Source: an uncultured Prevotellaceae bacterium
GTDB lineage: Bacteria > Bacteroidota > Bacteroidia > Bacteroidales > Bacteroidaceae
Direction: 5' to 3'
NCBI GenBank assembly: GCA_945831805.1
Contig: CAMADY010000014.1
Location: 1-40,333 of the forward strand
Length of the DNA stretch: 40,333 bases
A model generated the notes under the pieces. That model searched no databases and had not been told where the DNA came from. It saw only the letters and a program-made list of their open reading frames with translations. Numbering within the stretch: position 1 is the stretch's first letter; each line of letters starts with the position of its first letter. Of this stretch, positions 17,501 through 24,520 are shown piece by piece. Position numbers and translations under genes: made by a program.

Positions 17501-18142
17501 CTTCAGGTAACTCCAGCTATCCGCACCGTCTCTGTTAAGATATTTGTTTTCTGCGCTATAACAAACCTTCAGCGACGAGCCGTTCTCTTCTTCCGTAACC
17601 CAGATGTGGCTGTCGTCCCATCGCTCTACCATAACCCTCAGCACTCTCTCGTCAAACCGTCCCCACGCATTTCTGCGGTCGGCAAGCGGGAAATGCCTCG
17701 TCAGCGTTTCGGGAACAGCCTCCCTGCCGCAAAGGTGATGTACGAGAAATGCCGTAGCCTTCAGGTTATGCGCAAAGCCCTCCTCAAGCTGATTCTCCGT
17801 CACCCCACCCCTGCGACGGGCCTCGGGAAACATCTCCTTACGCGCATCGTGGATGAGCTGTGCTATGGCATCGGGGACAGACTTCTCCTTGATGCAGTAG
17901 TCAACCTTCGAGAAGATGCCGACGAGCACTATCCTGCAATCCAGTATCGACTGATCCACGACGTGCGAGAACACATTTCGCAGGATGTCGTATCGCTGGC
18001 TCATCGACATGCCTTCACCACATGCACCCTCCAGCTGCGCATAAAACGTAGCCGCAGTACCTATGATGATGGACTTGCCGATGCCGGCATTTATCACATC
18101 GCCATTGTCGTATTTGCGTTTTGTATAGACCTTCAGATTCAT
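14561..18142 (-). CDS. Dna2-like nuclease-helicase (PD-(D/E)XK nuclease plus SF1B Upf1-type helicase)
   Basis: A 1193-residue protein with three parts. Residues 1-350 are not recognised. Residues 375-430 form a RecB/Cas4-type nuclease: GRFD (378-381), E396-x-K398 in IEQKSGK, and Q423-x-x-x-Y427 in QALLY. Residues 600-1140 are a superfamily 1 helicase of the Upf1/Dna2 type, with an OB-like insert (RIGDIVLLYD), Walker A GPPGTGKT (740-747), Walker B DESSQ (861-865), motif III GDHKQLP (892-898), QGRMH (952-956), ERYQGSQRD (1081-1089) and VAMTRAR (1124-1130). The domain order equals that of eukaryotic Dna2, but no cysteines flank the nuclease in the pattern expected for its iron-sulfur cluster. 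A role in processing DNA ends, flaps or foreign DNA is likely. It is transcribed alone, divergent from etfB. No partner gene typical of a known defence system is adjacent. Confidence 0.88.
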   Translation of the reverse strand: MNLKVYTKRKYDNGDVINAGIGKSIIIGTAATFYAQLEGACGEGMSMSQRYDILRNVFSHVVDQSILDCRIVLVGIFSKVDYCIKEKSVPDAIAQLIHDARKEMFPEARRRGGVTENQLEEGFAHNLKATAFLVHHLCGREAVPETLTRHFPLADRRNAWGRFDERVLRVMVERWDDSHIWVTEEENGSSLKVCYSAENKYLNRDGADSWSYLKEILWTGAVLNLVRIRMDERGEVCMPELIILEPDYLINITTIAGCFETYAESPFVNLINKIKPSPNTFHIHLGNLSGQLLDNTVHGKAVPFEDCFRDFVRKNSLSLISCPEFVSGVGRFMEEGKVQKRNIEKLIGQDLPVSIGEYDTKCVLLEPSYFSYILGIQGRFDFLHEEKDGGRVIIIEQKSGKGEFVRFARPEDAPQPKEQHVVQALLYRALYQYGIKGLNITPMLLYSKYSNGLLDIPPMPSLLLRAIRIRNLLAWSEFLYATEGMDILATLTPDKLNQKKVTGKLWQEYTKPQLEELLEPIHNATPLERAYYLRFLRFIGNELLLSKVGNKMKENSGFASIWHDTLEAKKAAGNIYDRLVIDECGVEDDAITSVRLRFLESQSADTSNFRIGDIVLLYDYRDGEIPDACAQMVCRASIADIKEETIDLRLRNAQTDKKVFADKPADTLWAIEHDMFESSTGSLYSAMHSFLSAPQKRRDLILSQRAPETDETKELKGDYGSFNELSLRAKRAKDLFLIIGPPGTGKTSYGLVNLLKEELLEEGSNVLLLSYTNRAVDEICSKLMEIREEDESFDFIRIGSDLSCAPDYRGHLLSTRCEEAQTGNRVSKMIQRCRVFCGTTAALNANLALFKLKHFTLAIVDESSQILEPHLIGLLSACHDGREAIDKFVLIGDHKQLPAVVQQTTEESEVTEPELRSINLTDCRLSLFERLLVQFKTADGYDGRFVYMLTKQGRMHRDIAEFPNIAFYGGKLDIVPLDHQLLPNGRQDSENAIVRLLTSRRIAFVTSESPKLSPSVKTNIVEAEMIAATVRQIYELNRETFNADKTVGVIVPYRNQISTVRNAIDRYGIPVLHNISIDTVERYQGSQRDYIIYGFTIHQLYQLNFLTNNVFEEDGMVIDRKLNVAMTRARLNLVMIGNPMLLRENYTFSRLMDFVRDKGGYIDVPSEDYCKGIFTLPEVCGEGCGSESDVNVS

Positions 18143-18176
18143 TCTTCGTTTACTGTACTATTTGCTTTGCAAGGTA

Positions 18177-18208
18177 CAAAAGTACGAATAATTCCCGAAT
18201 CGTGCAAG
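18177..18208 (-). promoter_or_regulatory. Promoter for the nuclease-helicase gene
   Basis: Minus strand: CTTG (18205-18208), 20 bp, TACTTTTG (18177-18184). The -7 region is also a small palindrome (gtac-aaaa-gtac). The predicted leader is about 28 nt. Confidence 0.55.
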
Positions 18209-18294
18209 TATTCTTGAAAAAAACTTTCGCAACACAAAACCGCAATACCGCCCAAACCCCAATACCGCATTTATTGTTATTTAACACTTCGGAT

Positions 18295-18325
18295 TTTGCC
18301 AATTCAGAAAAATTGCTTAATTTTG
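18295..18325 (+). promoter_or_regulatory. Promoter for the etfB operon
   Basis: TTTG (18295-18298), a 19-bp spacer, TAATTTTG followed by C (18318-18326). The leader to the etfB ATG would be about 100 nt. Confidence 0.72.
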
Positions 18326-18433
18326 CACCGAAAGCGCTAATTTTAGCAGAAATTCTCTTTGACAAAAGCACGAGAAAGTGCTTTCCAACAACAAGAAAAA
18401 ATATTTACTAAAAACAATATTATAAAAGAAATT

Positions 18434-19315
18434 ATGAGTTTAAAAATCGTAGTACTTGCAAAGCAGGTACCTGATACGCACAACGTAGGACCGGACGCGA
18501 TGACTCCAGAAGGAACCATCAACCGTTCTGCGCTCCCTGCTGTCTTCAACCCTGAAGACCTTAACGCTCTGGAGCAGGCTCTCATCCTCAAGGATAAGTT
18601 CCCCGGCTCTACCATCTCAGTCGTAACAATGGGACTGCCTAAGTCTGCCGAGGTAATCCGCGAGGCACTCTATCGTGGTGCCGACCAGGGCTTCGTCGTA
18701 ACAGACCGCCCTCTCGGTGGTGCCGACACGCTGGCTACATCATACACCCTCGCTCAGGCTATCAAGAAGATCGGCGACTTCGACATCATCCTCGGTGGTC
18801 GTCAGGCTATCGATGGCGATACCGCACAGGTAGGTCCACAGATAGCCGAGAAGCTCGGCCTTACGCAGGTGACATACGCTGAGGAGATCATCTCTCTCGA
18901 CGAGGCTGCCAGGAAGATCGTCATCAAGCGTCACATCGATGGTGGCGTAGAGACAGTAGAGGCTCCGCTCCCACTCGTCGTTACCGTCAATGGCAGTGCT
19001 GCAGAGTGCCGTCCACGTAACGCTAAGCGCGTTATGAAGTATAAGAACGCTACCGTCGTTGCTGAGCGCACACCTGAGACAGCAGAGGCTCTTGAGGCTC
19101 TCATTGCAAAGAAGCCATACCTCAACATCACTCAGTGGGGTGCTACCGACATCGACTGCGATCCTAAGCAGATCGGTAAGGCTGGTTCGCCTACCAACGT
19201 GAAGGCTGTCAAGAACATCGTCTTCAAGGCTAAGGAGTCACGTACTCTCACTGGCAGCGACGAGGACATCAACTCATTGATGGTAGAATTACTTAACGAA
19301 AAGATTATTGGCTAA
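18434..19315 (+). CDS. etfB: Electron transfer flavoprotein subunit beta (EtfB/FixA)
   Basis: A 293-residue small subunit of electron transfer flavoprotein, starting at the ATG at 18434 (MSLKIVVLAKQVPDTHNV). The N-terminal fold with KQVPDT, the NPEDLNALEQAL segment, the GGRQAIDGDTAQVGPQIAE motif that contacts the AMP or FAD cofactor, and VTVNGSAAECRPRNAKRVM are typical. It pairs with EtfA (next gene) and passes electrons between the acyl-CoA dehydrogenase encoded downstream and a membrane or soluble acceptor. Whether the pair is a bifurcating type cannot be decided by eye. The etfA start is 11 bp after its stop. Confidence 0.95.
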   Translation: MSLKIVVLAKQVPDTHNVGPDAMTPEGTINRSALPAVFNPEDLNALEQALILKDKFPGSTISVVTMGLPKSAEVIREALYRGADQGFVVTDRPLGGADTLATSYTLAQAIKKIGDFDIILGGRQAIDGDTAQVGPQIAEKLGLTQVTYAEEIISLDEAARKIVIKRHIDGGVETVEAPLPLVVTVNGSAAECRPRNAKRVMKYKNATVVAERTPETAEALEALIAKKPYLNITQWGATDIDCDPKQIGKAGSPTNVKAVKNIVFKAKESRTLTGSDEDINSLMVELLNEKIIG

Positions 19316-19326
19316 GGAGAGGCTTT

Positions 19327-20367
19327 ATGAATAACGTATTTGTATATTGTGAGATTGAGGGAACAACCGTTAAGGATGTTGCTCTTGAGTTGCTTACAAA
19401 AGGTAGAAAGTTAGCCAATACTCTTGGCGTACAGTTGGAATGTATCATTGCTGGCTCGGGCCTCGATGGCGTAGAGCAGCAGGTTATTAAATATGGTGTT
19501 GACAAGGTTCACGTCTTCGACGCTGAGGGACTCTTCCCTTACACCTCAAACCCACACACCGCACTCGTAGTAAACCTCTTCAAGGAGGAGCAGCCACAGA
19601 TCTGCCTCATGGGTGCTACCGTCATCGGTCGTGACCTCGGACCTCGCGTTTCATCGGCGCTCTTCAGTGGTCTTACCGCTGACTGTACGGAGCTTGAGAT
19701 TGGCGACTTCGACATGAAGGTGAAGAACGATGCCGGCGAACTCGTCAACAAGCACTACGAGCAGCAGCTTTACCAGATTCGTCCTGCTTTCGGTGGTAAC
19801 ATCGTCGCTACCATCGTCAACCCGGAGCACCGCCCACAGATGGCTACAGTGCGTGAGGGTGTGATGAAGAAGGAGGTTCTCGACGAAAACTACGAGGCAG
19901 AGGTCGTTCGCCATGACGTTGCGAAGTATGTGCCTGAGACAGAGTACGTAGTAAAGGTTCTCGACCGTCACGTAGAGCAGGCAAAGCACAATCTCAAGGG
20001 CGCTCCTATCGTTGTGGCTGGTGGCTATGGCGTAGGTTCAAAGGAAGGTTTCGACAAACTCTTCGAACTCGCTAAGGAACTCCATGCCGAGGTTGGTGCT
20101 TCACGTGCTGCCGTTGACGCGGGATGGATTGACCACGACCGTCAGATTGGTCAGACGGGTGTCACCGTACGTCCTAAGGTGTATATCGCTTGCGGTATCT
20201 CCGGACAGATTCAGCATATCGCTGGTATGCAGGATGCAGGCATCATCATCTCTATCAACAACGACCCTGATGCTCCTATCAACACCATCGCCGACTATGT
20301 CATCAACGGCACAGTGGAAGAGGTGGTTCCAAAGATGATTAAATACTATAAGCAGAACAACAAGTAA
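19327..20367 (+). CDS. etfA: Electron transfer flavoprotein subunit alpha (EtfA/FixB)
   Basis: A 346-residue large subunit holding FAD. The C-terminal FAD domain is clear: VVAGGYGVGSKEGFDKLF, GASRAAVDAGWIDHDRQIGQTG, and YIACGISGQIQHIAGM, followed by INNDPDAPINTIADY. It is one of few genes here with a visible Shine-Dalgarno sequence (AAGGAGAGG 8 nt before the ATG), and that sequence lies just after the etfB stop, so translation of the two subunits can be kept equal. The usual third gene of the unit, an acyl-CoA dehydrogenase, is separated from etfA by a 550-bp insert that holds a four-helix-bundle gene and inverted repeats. Confidence 0.95.
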   Translation: MNNVFVYCEIEGTTVKDVALELLTKGRKLANTLGVQLECIIAGSGLDGVEQQVIKYGVDKVHVFDAEGLFPYTSNPHTALVVNLFKEEQPQICLMGATVIGRDLGPRVSSALFSGLTADCTELEIGDFDMKVKNDAGELVNKHYEQQLYQIRPAFGGNIVATIVNPEHRPQMATVREGVMKKEVLDENYEAEVVRHDVAKYVPETEYVVKVLDRHVEQAKHNLKGAPIVVAGGYGVGSKEGFDKLFELAKELHAEVGASRAAVDAGWIDHDRQIGQTGVTVRPKVYIACGISGQIQHIAGMQDAGIIISINNDPDAPINTIADYVINGTVEEVVPKMIKYYKQNNK

Positions 20368-20374
20368 GTTTCGC

Positions 20375-20426
20375 GGAAGTTAACAGGAGTTAGCTTCGCG
20401 GAAGTTAGCTTCGCAGGAGTTAAAGG
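20375..20426 (+). repeat. Left array of ggaagttagcttcgc words flanking the four-helix-bundle gene (element B)
   Basis: Four imperfect units: GGAAGTTAAC (20375-20384), AGGAGTTAGCTTCGC (20385-20399), GGAAGTTAGCTTCGC (20400-20414) and AGGAGTTAAA (20415-20424). It starts right after the etfA stop. Its inner 24 bp (20403-20426) match the inverse of 20849-20872 at 21 of 24 positions. Confidence 0.88.
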
Positions 20427-20429
20427 ACA

Positions 20430-20446
20430 AATGCTATGTTAGCATT
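20430..20446 (+). promoter_or_regulatory. Hairpin directly abutting the start codon of the four-helix-bundle gene
   Basis: AATGCTA (20430-20436), TGT, TAGCATT (20440-20446) form a perfect 7-bp stem that ends one base before the ATG at 20447. It would cover the ribosome landing site, so translation may be restrained unless the RNA is unfolded or bound, for example by the protein itself. Confidence 0.6.
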
Positions 20447-20845
20447 ATGGGATATTCGAAAAGTTTTCAAGAATTAAGAGTGTGGCAATTGTCTCACGAA
20501 TTTGTTCTTTCTGTTTACAAAGTCTGTGCTACCTTACCTGATTACGAAAGGTTCGGACTCCGTTCACAGTTTACGAGGGCTGCGGTATCTATCCCTGCAA
20601 ACATAGCAGAAGGATATAAAAAACTGGGCAAGGCAGACAAATTGAGATTCTTGAATCAGTCGCAAGGAAGTTTGGAAGAATGCCGCTACTACATTATTTT
20701 GTCTAAAGATCTAAGTTATATTACACAATATCAATACAATTATTTATATAATCAGTTAGAAACTGTTAGTTGGTATTTGAATGCTTACGCCAAAGGCATT
20801 GTAAACAACAACGCTTTGAAAGATATTGATAATGATAATCCGTAA
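20447..20845 (+). CDS. Four-helix-bundle protein, S23/23S rRNA intervening-sequence family
   Basis: A 132-residue protein of the TIGR02436-type family. The signature is complete: FQELRVWQLSHEFVLSVY (residues 7-24), PDYERFGLRSQFTRAAVSIP (31-50), NIAEGYKK (52-59), and FLNQSQGSLEECRYYIILS (68-86). Related proteins are encoded inside the intervening sequences of 23S rRNA genes (Leptospira, Coxiella and others), and the accessory protein Avd of diversity-generating retroelements shares the fold; Avd binds nucleic acid and reverse transcriptase. The gene lies between inverted word arrays in an operon where etfA and the acyl-CoA dehydrogenase are expected to be adjacent. It is more AT-rich than its neighbours. 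Both points suggest insertion as a unit. No reverse transcriptase or variable repeat is visible nearby. Confidence 0.9.
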   Translation: MGYSKSFQELRVWQLSHEFVLSVYKVCATLPDYERFGLRSQFTRAAVSIPANIAEGYKKLGKADKLRFLNQSQGSLEECRYYIILSKDLSYITQYQYNYLYNQLETVSWYLNAYAKGIVNNNALKDIDNDNP

Positions 20846-20848
20846 TGT

Positions 20849-20900
20849 CCGTTAACTTCTGCGTAGCTAACTTCAGTTAACTCCGACGAAGTCAACTCCC
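20849..20900 (-). repeat. Right array, inverted copy of the left array of element B
   Basis: Read on the minus strand it gives GGGAGTTGACTTCGTC, GGAGTTAACT, GAAGTTAGCTACGC, AGAAGTTAAC, the same words as the left array over the same total length of about 52 bp. The two arms could pair in the etf mRNA, with the four-helix-bundle gene in the loop. Confidence 0.88.
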
Positions 20901-20918
20901 TTTAATACAAAAAAGAAA

Positions 20919-22640
20919 ATGGCAAACTTTTATACAGAACATCCAGAGATTAAGTTCCAGCTTAATCACCCATTGATGAAGCGTATCGTTGAGCTCAAGG
21001 AGCGCAACTACGCTGATAAGGACGAATACGACTACGCACCACAGAACCTTGAGGACGCTATCGACAACTACGACAAGGTACTTGAGATTGCTGGTGACGT
21101 TTGTGGAAATATCATAGCGCCTAACGCTGAGTCTGTTGACGCAGAGGGACCAAGCGTTGAGAACAACCGCATGATCTACGCTTCAAAGACCTACGAGAAC
21201 CTCGACGCTGTGCGCAAGGCTGGTCTCAACGGCGTTACCATGCCACGCCGATACGGCGGTCTCAACTTCCCTATGGTGGCTTACGCTGCATTCAACGAGC
21301 TCATAGCACGTGCAGACACAGGCTTCCAGAACATCTGGTCGCTTCAGGACTGTATCACCACGCTCTATGAGTTCGGCGACGAGGAGCAGCGCAAGAAGTA
21401 CGTTCCACGCGTATGCCAGGGCGCGACGATGTCTATGGACCTCACTGAGCCTGACGCTGGTTCCGACCTTCAGTCCGTTATGCTCAAGGCTACATACGAC
21501 GAGGCCAACGACTGCTGGCGCCTCAACGGATGTAAGCGATTCATCACCAACGGTGACTCAGACATCCACCTCGTTCTTGCTCGTTCTGAGGAAGGCACAC
21601 GCGACGGTCGTGGACTCTCTATGTTCATCTACGACAAGCGCGACGGTGGCGTTGACGTTCGCCGCATCGAGAACAAGCTCGGCATCCATGGCTCACCAAC
21701 ATGTGAGCTCGTATATAAGAACGCTAAGGCAGAGCTCTGCGGCTCTCGCAAGATGGGACTTATCAAGTACGTCATGGCACTTATGAACGGCGCACGTCTC
21801 GGCATCGTGGGTCAGTCCCTCGGCGTATCACAGGCTGCATACGAGGAGGCTCTCGCATACGCTAAGGACCGTAAGCAGTTCGGCAAGGCCATCATCGAGT
21901 TCCCTGCTGTCTATGACATGCTCTCACTCATGAAGGCAAAGACCGCCGCTAACCGTGCTATGCTCTATCAGACAAGCCGTTACGTTGACATCTACAAGTG
22001 TCTTGAGGACATCGAGCGCGAGCGCAAGGAGGTGGGCGAGAAGCTTACAGCTGAGGAGCGTGCAGAGTGCAAGAAGTACGCACGTCTCGCTGATGCCTTC
22101 ACGCCTATCGCTAAGGGTACTGCTTCTGAGTACGCTAACCAGAACACCTACGACGGCATACAGGTGCATGGCGGTTCAGGCTTCATGCTTGAGTATGCCT
22201 GCCAGCGTCTCTATCGTGATGCACGTATCCTCTCTATCTACGAGGGCACCACACAGCTGCAGGTTGTCGCTGCCATCCGCTACATCACCAACGGCTTCTA
22301 CAAGACCGTCATCGAGGAGCTCGCTCAGGAGGAGGTATCGGCAGAGATGCAGCCACTGAAGGACAAGATCCTCGCTGCTGCCGAGAAGTACTACGCTGCC
22401 GTTGACAAGGTCAACGATGCAAAGAACGATGAGTACAAGGACCTCTGTGCACGCCATCTCTACGACATGGTAGCACCTATCATACAGGCTCTCCTCCTCA
22501 TCACCGACGCAAGCCGTGCACCGGAGCTCTTCGCTGAGGATGCCCGCGTCTATGCACGCTTCGTTGCCATTGAGGTAGCAAAGCACGCTGCATTCGTTGA
22601 CGACACCACACCAGAGGACCTCCCTGACTACCGCAAGTAA
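20919..22640 (+). CDS. Acyl-CoA dehydrogenase
   Basis: A 573-residue flavoprotein that oxidises an acyl-CoA to the 2,3-enoyl-CoA, or works in reverse, with electrons passed through EtfAB. The N-terminal helical part is followed by the FAD/substrate signature MDLTEPDAGSDLQSV (173-187) and GCKRFITNG (204-212), then DRKQFGKAIIEFPAV (317-331), YDGIQVHGGSGF (411-422) and LSIYEGTTQLQ with the predicted catalytic base E442. It is longer than the usual 380-residue enzymes; the extra C-terminal helical region (about 460-573) is typical of the FadE5/DmdC-like long subclass. It closes the etfBA unit. The natural acyl chain cannot be told. Confidence 0.93.
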   Translation: MANFYTEHPEIKFQLNHPLMKRIVELKERNYADKDEYDYAPQNLEDAIDNYDKVLEIAGDVCGNIIAPNAESVDAEGPSVENNRMIYASKTYENLDAVRKAGLNGVTMPRRYGGLNFPMVAYAAFNELIARADTGFQNIWSLQDCITTLYEFGDEEQRKKYVPRVCQGATMSMDLTEPDAGSDLQSVMLKATYDEANDCWRLNGCKRFITNGDSDIHLVLARSEEGTRDGRGLSMFIYDKRDGGVDVRRIENKLGIHGSPTCELVYKNAKAELCGSRKMGLIKYVMALMNGARLGIVGQSLGVSQAAYEEALAYAKDRKQFGKAIIEFPAVYDMLSLMKAKTAANRAMLYQTSRYVDIYKCLEDIERERKEVGEKLTAEERAECKKYARLADAFTPIAKGTASEYANQNTYDGIQVHGGSGFMLEYACQRLYRDARILSIYEGTTQLQVVAAIRYITNGFYKTVIEELAQEEVSAEMQPLKDKILAAAEKYYAAVDKVNDAKNDEYKDLCARHLYDMVAPIIQALLLITDASRAPELFAEDARVYARFVAIEVAKHAAFVDDTTPEDLPDYRK

Positions 22641-22708
22641 TTCTCAATTCCATTCCGGAATAAGGATAGAAATAGAATTAAAGTAATAGGTAATATTATA
22701 AAAGTAAC

Positions 22709-22815
22709 GGGTAATAGGTAAAAGGAAATAGGAGAACGGCTTTTCTAACCAAAAAAGTAAGTGTTAAGAGCTGTTCTCCTATTACCTTTTACCTATTTCC
22801 TTTTACCTATTCACC
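22709..22815. repeat. Intergenic inverted repeat of ggtaaaaggaaata words (element C)
   Basis: The left arm (22709-22740) reads GGGTAATAGGTAAAAGGAAATAGGAG and on into AACGGC in two pieces; the right arm (22769-22815) is its inverse but holds one extra 14-bp unit (TAAAAGGTAATAGG on the minus strand). A further related stretch is at 22681-22694. The arms enclose about 28 bp without a gene. The different unit number shows the array is subject to unit gain or loss. Confidence 0.85.
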
Positions 22816-22823
22816 CAACACCC

Positions 22824-22961
22824 ATGAACCAGGAACGAACATTGCCGGGCCACCTCACCGCCATCTCCGTCATCATAGTATGGGGAACAACATTCGTCAG
22901 CAGTAAAGTGCTGCTGAACAACGGACTATCACCCGACGAGATATTCCTCTGCATTGCGTAA
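22824..22961 (+). pseudogene. Truncated EamA/DMT-family transporter (first membrane helix only)
   Basis: The frame opens with ATG at 22824 (MNQERTLPGHLTAISVIIVW) and shows the typical start of an EamA drug/metabolite exporter: GTTFVSSKVLLNNGLSPDEI. Intact family members have about 300 residues and ten membrane helices; this one stops after 45 codons. The promoter of pgi begins about 30 bp later, so the rest of the gene has been deleted, not frameshifted. The start of the frame lies 8 bp after inverted repeat element C. Confidence 0.75.
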
Positions 22962-22994
22962 GTAAGCACTATGTCGCAAAAACTTCGGGAAAAG

Positions 22995-23026
22995 TTTGGT
23001 GGTTTCAGAATTATTTTGTACTTTTG
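22995..23026 (+). promoter_or_regulatory. Promoter for pgi
   Basis: TTTG (22995-22998), exactly 20 bp, TACTTTTG followed by C (23019-23027): a full match to the Bacteroidota consensus. The leader would be about 125 nt. Confidence 0.8.
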
Positions 23027-23158
23027 CATTCACAGTGGCAGAGAGGTGCATTGAGCAAGCTCTACAATGCACCATTCTGATACTTAGATATGCATTACAA
23101 GGTAAAAAAAGACTATCGCTAAACAACGATTAACAATAACAATAACAAGAATTTATTT

Positions 23159-24508
23159 ATGAAAAGCATTTCGTTAGACATCACAAAGGCTCAGCAGTTT
23201 CTTCCTGCTGGCGCAGTAATGGGCTATAAGGCTCAGGCAATGGAGGCTCAGAAGGGTCTCGAAGAGGGTACGGTACCAGGCAGCGACTTCCTCGGATGGC
23301 TGCACCTTCCATCGTCAATCACTCCGGAGTTTATCAAGGAGGTAAAGGCAGTAGCAGAGACACTCCGCCAGAACTCTGAGGTAGTGGTAGTGGCAGGTAT
23401 CGGCGGTTCGTACCTCGGTCCTCGCGCCGTTATCGAGGGTATCAACAACTCTTTCGACTGGCTCATCCAGGATCGTAAGAACCCAGTAGTGGTATTTGCC
23501 GGCAACAACATCGGCGAGGACTATCTCGCAGAGCTGACAGAATACCTGAAGACCAAGAAGTTCTCTATCATCAACATATCAAAGTCGGGCACGACAACCG
23601 AGACTGCTCTCACGTTCCGTCTGTTGAAGACTCAGCTTGAGCAGCAGGTTGGCAAGGAGGCAGCGAAGGACCTCATCGTTGCTGTTACGGATGCGAAGAA
23701 GGGTGCTGCACGTACTTGTGCTGACAAGGAGGGCTACAAGACCTTCGTTATTCCAGACAACGTAGGCGGCCGTTTCTCTGTACTCACTCCTGTAGGCCTT
23801 CTGCCAATCGCTTGTGCCGGCATCGACATCGAGCAGCTCGTAGCTGGTGCTCAGGCAATGGAGAAGCAGTGTGGCATCGACGTTCCTTTCGAGGAGAACC
23901 CTGCTGCCATCTATGCTGCCGTTCGTAACGCTCTCTATGCTGAGGGTAAGAAGATCGAGATCCTGATGAACTACCAGCCAAAGCTTCACTACTACATGGA
24001 GTGGTGGAAGCAGCTCTTCGGTGAGTCAGAGGGTAAGGACGGCAAGGGCATCTACCCTGCATCGTGCGACTTCACTACCGACCTGCACTCTATGGGTCAG
24101 TGGATTCAGGAAGGCGAGCGCACCATCTTCGAGACATGTATCTCTGTTGAGAATCCAGAGCACAAGCTCCTGTTCCCTTATGACGAGGAGAACCTCGACG
24201 GCCTCAACTTCCTCGCTGGCAAGCGCATTGACGAGGTTAACAAGAACGCAGAGCTCGGCACACGTCTGGCACATGTTGACGGTGGTGTTCCAAACATCCT
24301 GATCTCTATCGAGAAGCTCGACGCATACAACTACGGTCAGCTCATCTACTTCTTCGAGAAGGCTTGCGGCATCTCTGGTCAGCTCCTTGGTGTCAACGCC
24401 TTCAACCAGCCTGGTGTGGAGGCTTACAAGAAGAACATGTTCGCCCTGCTGGAGAAGCCTGGATACGAGGCAGAGACTGCTGCCATCCGCGCTAAGCTCT
24501 CCATGTAA
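23159..24508 (+). CDS. pgi: Glucose-6-phosphate isomerase
   Basis: A 449-residue glycolytic enzyme converting glucose 6-phosphate and fructose 6-phosphate, of the shorter type found in Bacteroidota and Firmicutes. Motifs are [13 protein letters not shown] (79-91), [13 protein letters not shown] (141-153) for phosphate binding, [16 protein letters not shown] (201-216, equivalent of the PGI signature 1), [15 protein letters not shown] with the catalytic glutamate, and [30 protein letters not shown] near the C-terminus with the catalytic lysine. It has its own promoter. The GH43 gene begins only 12 bp downstream, so the two are likely on one transcript that ends at the terminator at 25639-25674. 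Confidence 0.96.
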   Translation: MKSISLDITKAQQFLPAGAVMGYKAQAMEAQKGLEEGTVPGSDFLGWLHLPSSITPEFIKEVKAVAETLRQNSEVVVVAGIGGSYLGPRAVIEGINNSFDWLIQDRKNPVVVFAGNNIGEDYLAELTEYLKTKKFSIINISKSGTTTETALTFRLLKTQLEQQVGKEAAKDLIVAVTDAKKGAARTCADKEGYKTFVIPDNVGGRFSVLTPVGLLPIACAGIDIEQLVAGAQAMEKQCGIDVPFEENPAAIYAAVRNALYAEGKKIEILMNYQPKLHYYMEWWKQLFGESEGKDGKGIYPASCDFTTDLHSMGQWIQEGERTIFETCISVENPEHKLLFPYDEENLDGLNFLAGKRIDEVNKNAELGTRLAHVDGGVPNILISIEKLDAYNYGQLIYFFEKACGISGQLLGVNAFNQPGVEAYKKNMFALLEKPGYEAETAAIRAKLSM

Positions 24509-24520
24509 TTGCAAAACGTT

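Noticed and set aside
14561..18142. Nuclease-helicase as part of a known multi-gene defence operon
   Set aside because: Neighbours are a UbiA-family gene with its own putative promoter and the divergent etf operon; no methyltransferase, protease or cyclase partner is adjacent.
18427..18433. Diversity-generating retroelement linked to the four-helix-bundle gene
   Set aside because: No reverse transcriptase gene and no template/variable repeat pair was seen in the window, so Avd function in the strict sense is not supported.
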